Source of the DNA: Sialis fuliginosa
Taxonomy: Eukaryota > Arthropoda > Insecta > Megaloptera > Sialidae
Assembly (NCBI GenBank): GCA_961205875.1
Contig: OY540821.1
Span: forward strand, 3,782,001 to 3,846,000
DNA: 64,000 bases
Direction: 5' to 3'
Below, piece after piece: positions 11,197 to 23,346 of the stretch (its first letter is position 1; every line of letters begins with the position of its first letter). Under the pieces are notes generated by a model. It had not been told where the DNA came from. It was given only the letters and a program-made list of their open reading frames with translations, and did not search any database. The translations under genes and the position numbers were made by a program.

Positions 11197-12695
11197 ATGG
11201 AAATAAATAATTATGAAAACATTTGCAGAACCTGTTTACGAAAAGTACCTTTGCAATCTGTTTTTACTGAAAATCCTATCGAAGATGATGAAAATAACGT
11301 GAAACATATATCTGATATATTAATGGAGTGTACTTCTGTCAAAGTAAAATCTAAATTTAATTAAAAAATACTAAATATAACAAAAATTGAATGTTTTAGA
11401 TATGCAAAGACGACATCCTCCCTTTAAACATATGCTCTGAATGTATAAATCAACTGATACAAGTATATAAGTTCCGGAAAAAGTGTGAAAACAACGAAAA
11501 AATCTTAGAAGAATCTAGACAGTATTACAATGATAATTCAAACAGTGATATTTACGACGAAAACGACATAATAAATCAATGCGACACAGAACACGTCAAA
11601 TCGAAACGGCACCCAATGAAAAGGGACCACAAGTGCGACATATGCCTGAAATCGTTCACTACATCACAGCTCAAGATACATATGCGTGTCCATACGAAAG
11701 AGCGCCCGTTCACGTGCACTTACTGCGGCCAACAGTTCAGCCTGAACTGTAACCTGAGAAGGCATGTCATGCTGCATACCGGTGAGCAGCCAAAGAAGCA
11801 CGGTGTCGACAAGCAGCACACATGCGAGGTCTGCGGCCAGCGGTTCAGCTTCAAGTGCAATCTGAAACGGCACTCAATGAGGCACACCCAGGAGAGGCCC
11901 CACGTCTGCGAGATCTGCGGGAGAGGCTTCATACAGGCGACGAACCTCGTGAATCACGTTAGGGTGCATACGAATGAGTACCCGTTTGTGTGTAGCGAGT
12001 GCGGACGTAAATTCAGACAGGCTGAGAGGCTGCGGCTCCATGCGAAAAGGCATAAAGACGGGGCCGTGTCTGCGGTGAGGGAGAAAAAGGAGATCGATGT
12101 GGAGAGACGGACGCATGTCTGTGAAGTCTGCAAGAAGGGATATGCGTCTAAGAGTGCTCTGAAGACTCATTCATTAATTCACGGAGATAAAATGTTTTTA
12201 TGCAGCGAGTGCGGAAAAGGTTCGTACGATTTTTTGGGGGTGTATTTAATTGAAAAGGGTTTAATGACCCTCATTGATACTTAGGTATCTTAACTTGTTT
12301 CAGGTTTTGTAAGTAAGCCCCTGCTACGATCCCACTCTAAAATCCACTCGGGTATAAAGCCGTACCACTGCCCGACGTGCGACCGCAACTTCTCGCACTA
12401 CGTGTCGCTCAAGGCGCACACACTGGTCCACACGCGTGTCAAACCACACCGGTGCTCTGTTTGTAGCAAAGTGTTCACGCAGAAACACCATCTAACGTAT
12501 CATATGCGCACCCACTCAGGAGAACGGCCATTCTCGTGCAGTTATTGTGGTAAAACTTTCTCGCTGAACTGTAACCTGACAGTGCACATGAGGATACATT
12601 CAGGGGAGACGCCGTATGTCTGTGATGTGTGTAGTAAAGGGTTCTATGATTCGAGTAGCTTAAAGAAACACCGGAAGGCGCACGGTGAGATTTAG
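11197..12695 (+). CDS. ZAD-type C2H2 zinc-finger protein 3, complete
   Basis: Likely nuclear DNA-binding protein of 452 residues from three exons: 11197-11343, 11400-12219 and 12304-12695. The ZAD domain is split after TSVK, exactly as in gene 2; its cysteines are ICRTC and ICSEC. An acidic linker follows, then eleven C2H2 fingers. The first (CDICLKSFTTSQLKIHMRVH) is one residue short between Cys and His. The junction of exons 2 and 3 lies inside a finger after CSECGKG. The ending HRKAHGEI and last finger closely match gene 2. AATAAA occurs at 12742-12747. The start is the first in-frame ATG before NNYENICRTC. Confidence 0.92.
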
Positions 12696-12708
12696 ATATT
12701 TTTTATAG

Positions 12709-13570
12709 GTTATGTGTGTATGTAATTTGAACGATTTAGTAAATAAATGGTGTCTTTTCTAATTAACAGTCGTTGTTTAATTTTTAATCGTGTATTTTAT
12801 TTGAGAAAAATGAATGCATTTTTTTTTTATTTGAAGTTTGAGGTTATGTGTGAATGTAATTTAAATGATTTAATAAATAAATGGTGTTTCATTACCAGTA
12901 ATTTCTTTTATCTTAATTATTGTCTATTTTATCGATCTTTAATAGATTTTTCCAAAAAAATGAGTGCATTTTTTTTGTTTTAAGTTTTAGGTTATGGTTT
13001 AATGAATTTAATCTTACAATTAGATTAGGAAAGACTATGGATACATAACAACCAATGCTAGTTCGTATATGAAACTAACTAAAATTTTACAGCAGCCATC
13101 TTTCCTTAAATTTCACTTTCGTCATTTCCACGCATATTATCCCCCCACAGGCACCAGTTAAAAATTTATAATATACAAATATGCTTTAAATTACAATTGA
13201 ATTTGGTATATATGAGAGATGATAGTTCCAAATAGACGTTTCTTTGTTAATCAATTATCACTGAAATACTTTTAAAGACAATATAAAACATTTATTATTA
13301 ATTAATTTTACAATTCAAAACAATTGATATTTATTTTAAAATCCTAATGATACGCCAATGACTCGTGGAGCGATATGGTAACAACACTAGGTAATGTGTT
13401 ATTAGTCCTATATCTTTCCTTGTCTAAGAATTTAATAATAAAAACGTTTTTCTCATTGGCGATGCATCGTTTTTGTTTTAAATTGTCTATTTTGTCCATC
13501 TTTCATATCTTTTTGAAGAAAAATCGGTGCATTTTTTTAATTTTAAGTTTGCGGTTATATTTATTTACAT
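12709..13570 (+). repeat. Tandem duplications of the gene 3 3' untranslated region
   Basis: Units starting GGTTATG at about 12709, 12842 and 12990 repeat a roughly 130-150 bp segment with AATAAATGGTGT and a GCATTTTTTTT block. A more diverged unit lies at about 13400-13570. Several potential polyA signals are thereby duplicated. Confidence 0.65.
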
Positions 13571-13589
13571 GTAATTCGTTCTAATCTAT

Positions 13590-13715
13590 ACTAATTATAA
13601 ATATTATTTATATTCAATGATCTCAAAAATTATTGAACTGATTTTGGTTAAACTTACAAAAACATATAATCACGCTATCTCATCTGGAGGCTGAGCAGTG
13701 GAGATATCTGTAAAA
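13590..13715. repeat. Fragment of a dispersed retroelement-like tail
   Basis: AATCACGCTATCTCATCTGG and GGCTGAGCAGTG recur at about 39370-39410. This is a short remnant, unclassified. Confidence 0.5.
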
Positions 13716-13884
13716 TATATAGAAGATGGATTTTGTATACAAATAATCTATGAATTTATTGTAGAAATATATACAATTATTAAATAACAGTAAATTTTAT
13801 AAACCCTAATGAATTATTACACAACAAATAACAACAAATTGTGCCCGTAACTTCATTTTTAATATAAATAATAAAAAAATGTTT

Positions 13885-16800
13885 CTATCTGTTCTTTTTA
13901 AAAGACCGTAACTTTTTACAACTATTATTTATTAGAACTATATTCTTTTTTAACATTTTTTTCTTAATTACTTTCCCACTTAACACTTTACACTTTTTTT
14001 TATAAATTTTAATATTTATTTTATCTTCCGTCAAAATTTTCGATTGTCGATCATTTTTTACATTTTGTCTAGTTTTAACTTTTTGTATGTTCGTTTTTTT
14101 CTTAAAATTTACTTTTTCTTTAACTATTTCATCAGTTTTTACGACATTTAAGACATTTTCAACTTCTTTACTGTTTTTGACTTTTTGTTTTTTTGTTCTT
14201 TTCTTATCGTTTACAACGTCCACAAATGTTTTATGTTCATTCAATGCTTCTTCATCAATTTTCTTAACATTTTCTAGTTCTTGACTTTTTTTGTCTTTTT
14301 GTCTGTTCGTCTTTTTCTTATCGTTTAAATTTTGTTCAACTATTTTACGTTCTTTATCAATTTTTTCAACATTTAAGACAATTTGTATTTCTTTACTTTT
14401 TCGGTCTATCTGCCTGTTTGTCTTTTTTTTATCGTTTGCCTCTTCCATAACTATTTTATCTTCATCGATTTTTTCAACATTTTCGCGATCTTGACTCTTT
14501 TTGTCATTTTGTCTGTTCGTCTTTTTCTTATTGTTTACTTTTCTTCCATCGATTTTTTCAGCATGTAAAATATTTTCTACATCTTGACAGTTTTTATCAT
14601 TTGGTCTATTTGCATTTTTCTTATCGTTTACACTTTCCGCATTCAACGTTTCATCATCTAGTTTTTCAATATCTAATATATTTTTCATTTCCTGACTATT
14701 CTTGCTTTTCTGTCTATTTGTCTTTTTCTTATCATTTTCTTCTTCTCCATCATTTTCTTTTTGTTGACTGTTCTTGCCTTTTTGTCTTTCTGCCTTTTTC
14801 TTATTGTTACCTTCTTCATCATTTTGTTTTTCTTGACTGTTCTTGCCTTTTTGTCTTTCTGTCTTTTTCTTATCACTTTCTTCTTCCTCATCAATCTGTT
14901 CACCATTTTCTACTTCTTGACTGTTTTCAACCGTCGATATTCCATAACCTTTAACTACGTTTTTATTTTTCTTTTTCTTGTGTTTCATACACTGCCAGGC
15001 ACCCGTCGAAGCATCCTTTTCCATATTAGACTTCTTGTGAACAGTGCAGTATGAATTAACACATTTGAAACACATTTTGACATACTTCTTAGAACATATC
15101 TGACAACTATGTCTAATACAACTGTATCTATCCACTGGCGCTGACGCAAGACCCGCACACTCTAGATGGTACTTCTTCATGCAGTATTTCACAGAACATT
15201 GTACCTCAGTATTTGGTGTACTGCATGCAAAACAGTTATTCAACAATTGCTGCTTATTCTTCTTGTTCTTCTTCACCTTGGCTACCTTTTTCTCCACTTT
15301 CGGCGCCTCGTTCTGTTTAATCTTTCCGCCAATAAACCCGCTGCACTTGGAAGTCCCGCATTGGCACGGCTTCATCTCCTTTCCGACGCATTCGAGATTA
15401 TAGTTGAACGTTAGTTCCGTATCGGCAGCGATGTCTTTGAGTGCAAACAATCCAACCCGCGTGTCCCCATTGACTGTCCACTTCTGCGTTTCACAATTTG
15501 GCTCGCATGAATGATTCATGAAACGTGCAACGTTTCCTTTAGGGCCTGCATCCAGCATCCGATCCTTGTCGATTGTCAGGAAGTAATAGTTTTCATCCTT
15601 CATTTCGCTCATGTGTTGCAGTCTTCGTCTATATTCTGTCTCATCGATCATTTCTCCGACGTACTCTATAACGAAACGACCTTTAGAAAGCGGTTCAAGG
15701 GTCTTAAGGCCCCAACCACGCCCTGCTGCGGTCCTGAATGGAACCAAAGCCGGGTAGAGCCTCTTTTCGAAGTTCTGGTTTTGACAGTGATCGCCGGCTG
15801 GACAAACTTGAGGGCTGCATTCCGTTAGGAGCAATCTACGGAAGGAAAATTATGTAATAAATTCAGGAGTGGGGGGGAGAGGGCTTTTATTTGAAATATA
15901 CCTGTTCAGACAGTCGGTATCGGGGCCGCATGGATTCTCTGATTTTGGGTCGCAGTCGCACGATGTCATACTGTTTGGATGTAGTTCGAATGATTTCACA
16001 TTCCCGACGAGTTTGTTGGTTTTAATTTTTATGTAGGGAGGGGGTTTTAGGCCGGAGTTGGTTTCTGCTTCGCGGTGGGCTTGCATTTCTGTAAAATAAT
16101 ACCAGGTGGTTAACTAGCTAAAACAGCAATGAAAAATTGTATGTAACTACAAAACGACATGTCCAATTGATTTGAAATTTTAACACACAAAACTAATATT
16201 TATTATATTTATATTATAAAAAAAATATTTATCAGATTTATTTAAAATTCAAACATACAAAACTAGACAATATTACGATCATTTTAATACATATCCGACG
16301 TTTCTACCACTTATACTTTCAAAGTTATATGTCATCAAACTTTAAGCATTTTTTATCTATCTGTTCACCTATTTTTAAAAATTCTTCACTAAAAGACCTA
16401 TTCAATTGATATCAAACTTAAACAAAAACAAGACTATTTTAAGACATCTCCCACATTTACCTGACAAATGCACTTACCTTTAAACAGCCTATGCGCAATC
16501 ACCGCCTCTTCATTAGCCCGTACAAATAACCTATTCACGTTAGTTTTCTTAGTATCTGAATGTCCTGAATCGCCTTCTTGATAGAGAAACACGCGACTCT
16601 TATTAACCCAGTAGTGGTCATGCGAACCAAAGAACCTGACAACGAAATCACGCCTGTTATGGACAATAGCTCTAACGTTATCTGGGACGTCTTCAGGAAA
16701 GAGAATCTGCCCTGGCCACCACCGATACTTTCCAAGTTTCACCCAGATAACCTCGTTGTACAGAGGGTACCTTCCTGACTCACAGTCCTCACAGATGTAG

Positions 16801-19478
16801 CTTCCTTCTGGGAACTTTATGTTCAAGCACTCAGCGTGGAAACTCGTCGGGCATGTTTCACAGCAAATCAAAGAACCTCCCTCTGAACAAATAAAGCACC
16901 AGTTAGTGTTTATGTGGTGTGTCTTCACCAAATCTTCTTCGGTATGTTTGGGGCATATTATGTGATTTGCGTTAAGTATATTCGTCCCGGCCGGTATGCA
17001 GAAGTTGCTCAAGTGGTACGTGGTCGGGCATCGTATGCACTTGGCTAGTTTCTCGTTATTGAAGCGAGGTTTCGAGCCTCTTGGATTGTCTGAGATACAT
17101 GTGTGGCATGAATGGTACGGGCAGAGGAATGATTTTGTACTCGAGAGGGACCACTCGGCTTGGGGCCACGTCTTGAGACATGCGGGGTGGTAGAACTTTG
17201 TGCAGTGATACAGTGAACACTTCTGGCGGTACTCTTCATTTGATTTATTATTTGTGTTTCCGTTGACGCAGTTGGAATTTAGATTTGTTGACTTCATTTC
17301 GGAATTCAACAAATTGGTATTTGATTGTCGATTTCGTAAGTTAACTTTTGTATCTACAGAACAAGATCTAGAAGTATCGTTTTCTTGTAAATTCTGCACT
17401 TTAACACTTTCACAATTGGCACTTTCTTCCTGTAAACTCAACTTCGTCGATTGTCTCTCGGGCTGAATGTAATGTGCACAAACAAAACAAGGGGGCAGAA
17501 CCCCCCGACTGCAATCTGCACAATACAACTCAACGTTCGGCCGTTGTTTCTTCTCTTTCTTATCGTGGAATACGCCATCTCCTGTCACGTGGAACTTGAT
17601 TTCGCTTGTAGTCGTATTGGTTTCAGAATCACTGCTCGACTCTTCTGTTGAATCGCTGTATTTTATCATCGTCCCGATTTCGTCCATTATCTCACGCATT
17701 TTCGCGTCTATCTGTTCGGCTATTGACAGCTTCCGTTTTGATGATTTAGGCTCGTTTTCTTCAGTATCCAATTCTTGGCCACCTTGTACCAACTGTTGGC
17801 CAGTTGGTACCAATTGTAGGACACCATTTTTCAGTAGCTCAACGCAAGATAGGTGGTAGTATCTCTTGCAGACACCATTACACCTGTAAACGTCGCCAGG
17901 TTTCTCACAACGGACACAAACATGCTCTCTCGTGGCACCTTTGAACAGGTTAGGCCTCCTCTTTTTGATCAAGTATGTTATTTTTTCAATAAACTCTTCA
18001 AGGGAGTCTTTATTGTCATTTGCAGGTTTCATGATATCGTTTTTTTTGTCACTTCGTAACTTAAGATTCCTTTTGCTGATTTCATTGATGTCCGGGTTAT
18101 TTTCTGCTGGAGGTTTCGGGGACGATCTCTGTCGTAAGGTTCTGTTGTTTGATTCAACGTTTTTGTTTTCTTTAGGTGTAGGCTTTTTCTTTTCTTCTAT
18201 TTCGACACAATCTATAGCAGTTTTTTGTTTCTTAACGTTACTTCTGACCTCAATACCTTCTTCTTGTTTTCTTTTGCTGTATTTTATAGGATTGGGTTTT
18301 ATTTTTTGGTTAAAAAACATCTCCCTCTCTTCTTTACTTGATAGAGAATATAATTCAATTTCTGCAACAGCTGTTTCCCATTTGTGTAGATTTCTTTCAG
18401 GCACGACGAAGGCGTTTAGTAATTTCTGGTTTGTTTTCTGTGAAATGACAAAAAATAAGTACAAGCGTATAGATTTTAAAATTCAAAATACGACTTACGA
18501 GAGATTTGATTTGTTTAGATATTTCAAACAATGCCTTCTTGCCTTCATAACGTAAGATTAAATGCTCGGCAACCCAAGATCTGCGCCCACCGTCACCAAA
18601 AAACCTCACGTGTAAGTTATACATTGGGGCTTTTGATCGGCTCTGAACTGTGAGTTAAAAAAATTATTGTATAACAAAGATCGATGAAAATTTAGATTGA
18701 ATAGTACCTTTTTTCATGAAGTAGATATTTTTTTCTGGGTCCAGACAAATGACACACGGCCAAAACGGGTAGTTACCTATTCTAGCCCAAATTAGGTCGT
18801 CCAATTCCCATTTTAAGTTATCTGAAAGGTAATTTTATCATAATAAAAATAAGTTATGTTTTTCCCTATTTTCAGTGGATATTTTTTAATTTTATGAAGT
18901 ATTCGATGTGTTAGTTGAAAAGGGTGGTTCTTTGTGCACATTTTAAATGGATGTTGATTGGTTTAGGACCACTGGTTCGAATTTTATCATGATTTGAAGT
19001 TAATCATAAAACTTACCATTTAAATTTGCGTCTTTTCCAATATCTTCCGTGCTGCATTTTATTTCATCATCATGCTCTGTTTTTAGAACCAAATCTTCAA
19101 ACTCTGACAAAATACTTGTCGCAATCAAACTGTCGTTGAATTCAGTTTTAACAACACTATTTATTGGAGATAATAAGTTCGACTTTCGCACTGGACTATC
19201 ATCACTACTACACTTAAACACTGACTCTGGAACACTTTCAGTCCAACTGAACGTATCTAACTGCGAAATGACACTTTCGTTAAATGACAAGGATTTAAAA
19301 CAGCCAATTTTTTTACGGTTACCGTATGTTTTCAACGGTTTATGAATCGTAGGGCTTGTAATTAAATTATTCTGCAAAACTATCTTCAGTACATTGTTGT
19401 AGTCTGTTTCTAGGTCGTTATCCGATGGGATATTAAGCGTAATTCTGCTTTTCTCTGATATTTCACTGTCGAAAAAAC
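13885..19478 (-). CDS. NSD: NSD-family histone H3K36 methyltransferase (body of gene)
   Basis: Chromatin enzyme predicted to transfer methyl groups from S-adenosylmethionine to histone H3 lysine 36. Six exons: 19478-19017, 18821-18708, 18647-18499, 18437-16478, 16088-15902 and 15835-13885; phases agree throughout. Order of domains: disordered acidic region; PWWP 1 (IWARIGNYPFWP); PHD-type zinc fingers (CVRCEKPGDVYRC and on to CFICSEGGSLICCETC); PWWP 2 (VIWVKLGKYRWWPGQI); AWS cysteine cluster (CDCDPKSENPCGPDTDC); SET with GRGWGL, FMNHSCEPN and the catalytic-region Tyr in FNYNLE; post-SET CQCGTSKCSGFIGG; a C-terminal C5HCH PHD; then a Lys-rich repeated tail. The first exon listed has no in-frame ATG, so translation must begin upstream, most simply in the Barren exons. 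An AATAAA (minus) lies about 125 bp past the stop. Confidence 0.93.
14085..14920 (-). repeat. Lys-rich degenerate repeats inside the NSD coding tail
   Basis: About ten units with the core DKKKTNRQKDKKSQE, spaced by acidic segments such as VEKIDEE, fill about 280 residues before the C-terminus. The DNA is correspondingly repetitive (TCTTTTTGTCTGTTCGTC and variants). Confidence 0.85.
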
Positions 19479-19710
19479 CTATTAAAAACGATTTTAACCA
19501 TCATTGACATTCATAACCTTATAACTCGACTGTCTTAGCAGATAATTAAATAATTCAAACACTAAATTAAAACTTCATTATTCTGATTTACAATAATACA
19601 CAACATCTATATATTTTATAGTCAAACCTATTAAAAACGATTTTAACAATCATTGGCATTCATAACCTTATAACTCGACTGCTTTATAGATAATTAAATA
19701 AATCTTAGAT
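19470..19710. repeat. Tandem duplication in the intron between Barren-like and NSD exons
   Basis: CCTATTAAAAACGATTTTAA, then ATTCATAACCTTATAACTCG, occurs twice about 148 bp apart (from about 19478 and 19626). The first copy overlaps the splice acceptor of the first NSD exon, so the duplication also copied an acceptor-like site. Confidence 0.75.
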
Positions 19711-19808
19711 TAAGTTAAAGCCTGGTACATTAGCTTTCTAACGATATCCAACATCCAATATTTAATACAGTCAAATCTCTAAAATATGACTTTTACTTTA
19801 TCACTTAC

Positions 19809-22800
19809 TGTCGATGTGTGAGGTATCCATGGGGACTTCCGTTACCGGCAGAGGCTCTGCATCCATGTCGAAGGCATAGTCATCCCTCTGCATCAGCGAG
19901 AGCTCCTTTGAAACATCTCCTTCTTTATTGACGTCCCAATCGGCTAGCGAAAACTGGGCAAAAGCTGGGCAAATGTGAGTGTTCTGTTTCATGGTCAGTG
20001 GGGGGATTTTGATCGAACCACTGTCTGGAGCCTTTCTAATCTCTTCTGTCATCTCCGTACTGTTCCAAAACAGAGTATCAGTCCTAAAAATATTGAAAAA
20101 AATTAAAGTGAGGTTAGGAAATTAAATTTTTTCTCCACTTACATCAGCATCAATTCACTGGTGATGGTATTAACGTCCATATTAGCCTGAAATAGAGCAT
20201 CTGCGGCATTTACATCGCTTCCTTTCGATACAGACTGCAGGAATATTGGGTCCATCAAGTCGTAAACTTCTATTTCTCCGAGCAGAGACGCGGGATCAGC
20301 CAGGACGGTTTTGCGTTTTGTTTGAGACTTTACTCTGGCCCTATCATCAGCACTAAGGCCTGCTGTATCGTCCAACAAGGCCTCGTTATCAGACGTATGC
20401 CCTGTGTGTGTAGGAAAAATGGTTTTAAACTATCAAGCACAAAACTAAAATAAATAATGATCATTTTAGATAGATAGATAGATAGGTTTTATTTCATATA
20501 GACTGTTTATACAGTGTGAAACATGTCATTTATAAAGAAGTTAAACATGAAATAAATAAATTTAAACATAAAACATTGCACAAATCACGTATGCATACAT
20601 TATGTGGACACATGGGTACACACATGTATACTAACAAAGAAAATACATTAATATTATTATTAGTCAGTCTTCAAAATATTCATCAACACTATAATAATTT
20701 TTAGAGAACAAATATTTTTTTAATTGAATTTTGAACTGGCGATATGGTAAAGTTTTAATATGTATCGGTAGATGGTTGTATATTTTTATTATTTGACTCA
20801 GTGGACCTTTTTGAAAAATATTCAGAGTCGCCAAAGGCGGAAGTAGAATATGTTTATTGCGTGTGAAGTGATCATGATTACGTGTATTGTTTTCGAAAAG
20901 ATATTCGTATTTTTTAATAAAAATAGCACATTCTAAAATATAGATATCAAAAACAGTTAGAATAAAAAGTTTGTTGTAAAAGGGGCGACAAGATGTACGT
21001 GGAGATATGTTACAAAGGGCTCTAATGCATCTTTTTTGTGTTAAAAAAACATCTTTTACATTGACTGAGTTTCCCCAGAAAATAATTCCATATGATAATT
21101 GGGACTGTACATAAGAATAATAAATATTTAGTAGTATTCAATTTGGTATAGTTTTATTTAAGTTGCGTATTAAGTATATGTATTTGTTAATTGTTTTTAT
21201 GAGATTGTTAATATGTTCCTTCCATGCTAATTTTTTGTCTATATATAACCCAAGAAATTTCACCACTGTAGATAATTCTAGATTTCCATGATTAGGTAAA
21301 GTTATACTATTATCATTCGTTCTATAGTTGCCAAATTTGATAAGTTGAGTTTTTTTAACATTTAGTTTTAAGCTGTTGTTATCATACCATTTAGAAATAT
21401 TAGTGATGGAAGTATTCATATGGTCAATCAAAGATTCCTTGTGTATAGCAGTATAGACAATTGAAGTGTCGTCTGCAAATAGTACTGTTTTGTCGTTTAT
21501 ATGCATATTTATATCATTTATGTACAGTATAAAAAATAGTGGGCCTAATATGGAACCTTGGGGAACTCCATTAGCTATATCCATAGAATTTGAAAAGATA
21601 GATTGTTGGACACCATCTATTGTAGTATTCAGTTGTACGATTTGTTTTCTATTAGATAAATAAGATCTTATAAGATTAAGGGATACACCTCATATACCGT
21701 ATTCATGTAATTTATTGCATAATAAGTCTAAGTTGATGCAGTCAAATGCTTTTGACAGATCGAATAAAGCGAGAATACATAAGTGTTTTTGGTTCCAGGC
21801 ATTTAGAATACTGTTAATTGTTTCATAGATTGCTAAATTAATAGAGTGACCCGATCGGAATCCGTGTTGATTGTTGAACAAAAAATTGTACTTATTTATG
21901 TAGTTGTTAATCCTACAATAGATAACCTTTTCGAATAATTTTTTATGCCCCCCAAAACATTTTCTTGTTTTATTTATTTATCGTACCAAATTAAAACTTA
22001 AACACACGCAACTAGATTAAATAATGATCATTTTAAGCCCACCCCCAAATTTCTGTGATATATAGTTCCACAGTTCTATGTCTTTAAACTTAAGGCCTTC
22101 TTGTGCATCAATATTTTTTGTTGTTTTATGTAAATAATTGTAACTAAAAAACTATTTATCGTACCAAGTTAAAACATAAACACACACAACTAGATTAACT
22201 AACGATCATTTTAACACAAACCCCAAGTTTCTACGCATTTTGATTCAAAAGTTCTATCTCACCAAATCATCAACACATCTTACCTTCGTTATCTCTGACG
22301 ATACCCTGTCTCCCGAGTTCTCCTGTAATTTTCAGCGCTTGTGCATGGACCGAGTCCACTCGCATTGCATAGACCTTCGCACTGACTTCCAAACCAGTTC
22401 TGGCCAACTGTAAAGTGTTCCCCATTGATTCGTCCAAGACTGTTTTCAAATAATCAATGACGTGGATTTGCCAGACGTTCTTCTGGTTGATTTTCTGTAA
22501 AATAAAATAAACAGAGTAAAATTCTTGTACAATGAGTAGTAACTTAGAGATATTTACGTTTTCCGCTGCCATTCTTAGGCAAGTATCGAAATGCTGTTTT
22601 AAATATTCGATAGGCAATGATTCCTTCTGTGCCGACAATGTTGCGTCGACTTCTTGTTGCTGAACGTATATGCCTCTATTTCTACGATATTTAAATCTTT
22701 CGCTGTCATCATCATTAGCCTGTAAGCAAAATGTTTACGATAAAAAAACAATTAGGATATAAATTATAATTATTGATATTATTACTTACGTTTTCGTTTA

Positions 22801-22900
22801 CTAGAGGTGTTGAAGCAACGATGGATCTTCGTAATGGGGTGAAATTACTACAAGGGCTATCAATAATTGATTTTCGAATAGACGTCCTCGGCGTTTTCAT
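19809..22900 (-). CDS. barr: Barren/NCAPH (condensin complex subunit 2), N-terminal part
   Basis: Kleisin subunit of condensin I, which compacts mitotic chromosomes. Five exons: 22900-22790, 22719-22558, 22494-22284, 20401-20143 and 20083-19809 (about 339 residues). Family signatures from my knowledge of NCAPH include HFDTCLRMAAENKINQKN, the YAMRVDSVHAQALKITGELG segment, DPIFLQ and ICPAFAQFSLADWD. The N-terminal TPLRRS-type Ser/Thr-Pro region is also typical. The kleisin C-terminal winged-helix half is not found anywhere in the window. The last exon ends in phase 1 at a strong GTAAGT donor that joins in frame to the first NSD exon at 19478. So this is either a 5' part of a Barren-NSD chimera or a truncated Barren copy. 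A retrotransposon remnant lies in the third intron. Confidence 0.88.
20467..21945 (-). mobile_element. 5'-truncated jockey/CR1-like non-LTR retrotransposon, defective
   Basis: On the minus strand it encodes reverse-transcriptase blocks NQHGFRSGHS, FDLSKAFDCI, GVPQGSILGPLFFILYINDI and the catalytic FADDTS, followed by a C-terminal region. In-frame stops at about 21690 and 21138 break the frame. The 3' end is a short TATC-type simple repeat (20467-20490 on the plus strand TAGA). The 5' end stops near 21945 inside the RT domain. It lies in a Barren intron in the same orientation as the gene. Confidence 0.88.
21975..22255. repeat. Two copies of the dispersed intronic ACTAGATTA repeat
   Basis: Two units about 180 bp apart share CACACACAACTAGATTAA and GATCATTTTAA, followed by TTCTGTGATATATAGTTCC-like text. 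They belong to the family seen at 5768-6124 and 24590-24665. Confidence 0.6.
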
Positions 22901-23346
22901 TTTGTTGTTTTGTAAACTATAGATTATATGGATAAAAAAAATTACGTTTTAATTCTATATACACATTTTTTTTGATTTAAACATACATCAACACGACAAG
23001 ATAAATAAAACATTACTGAATAAAATCTGACAAGTGACAACTGTGAATTTGAAAATAAGCGTAACGTTTTTACATTTAAGGTACCTAGAATAAGGAGTAT
23101 AGACAGATAGACATCATTATTTGATTGGTCCGACATTTTTTCAATCACAAAAAAAAAACGCAAATGCACTAATTTAAGCGGTAAATAATATAACCTATAA
23201 ATTTTGACATAAAAATTTTAAATGCGTATTTTTTTACGTTTTCTTCAAATAAAAAAGGTTTTTACCTAATTTTAAATCAATTTCAATAGCTAATAATAAT
23301 TTATTTGATATTTTAGGTGCTTCAAACTCAATTTATATCGAAAAAA
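22901..23346. promoter_or_regulatory. Shared upstream region of Barren (-) and NAXE (+)
   Basis: About 450 bp separate two divergent start codons. The sequence is AT-rich; no clear TATA box was identified. A good splice acceptor (TTTGATATTTTAG) just before 23317 suggests that NAXE has an upstream exon here. Confidence 0.45.

Noticed and set aside
14601-14954. Phe/Leu/Ser-rich plus-strand frames opposite the NSD tail
   Set aside because: Lys-rich repeats on the minus strand create these; hydrophobic look is an artefact.
18397-18624. Separate small gene
   Set aside because: It is the second half of the first PWWP region and an exon of the NSD gene; the apparent Met is internal.
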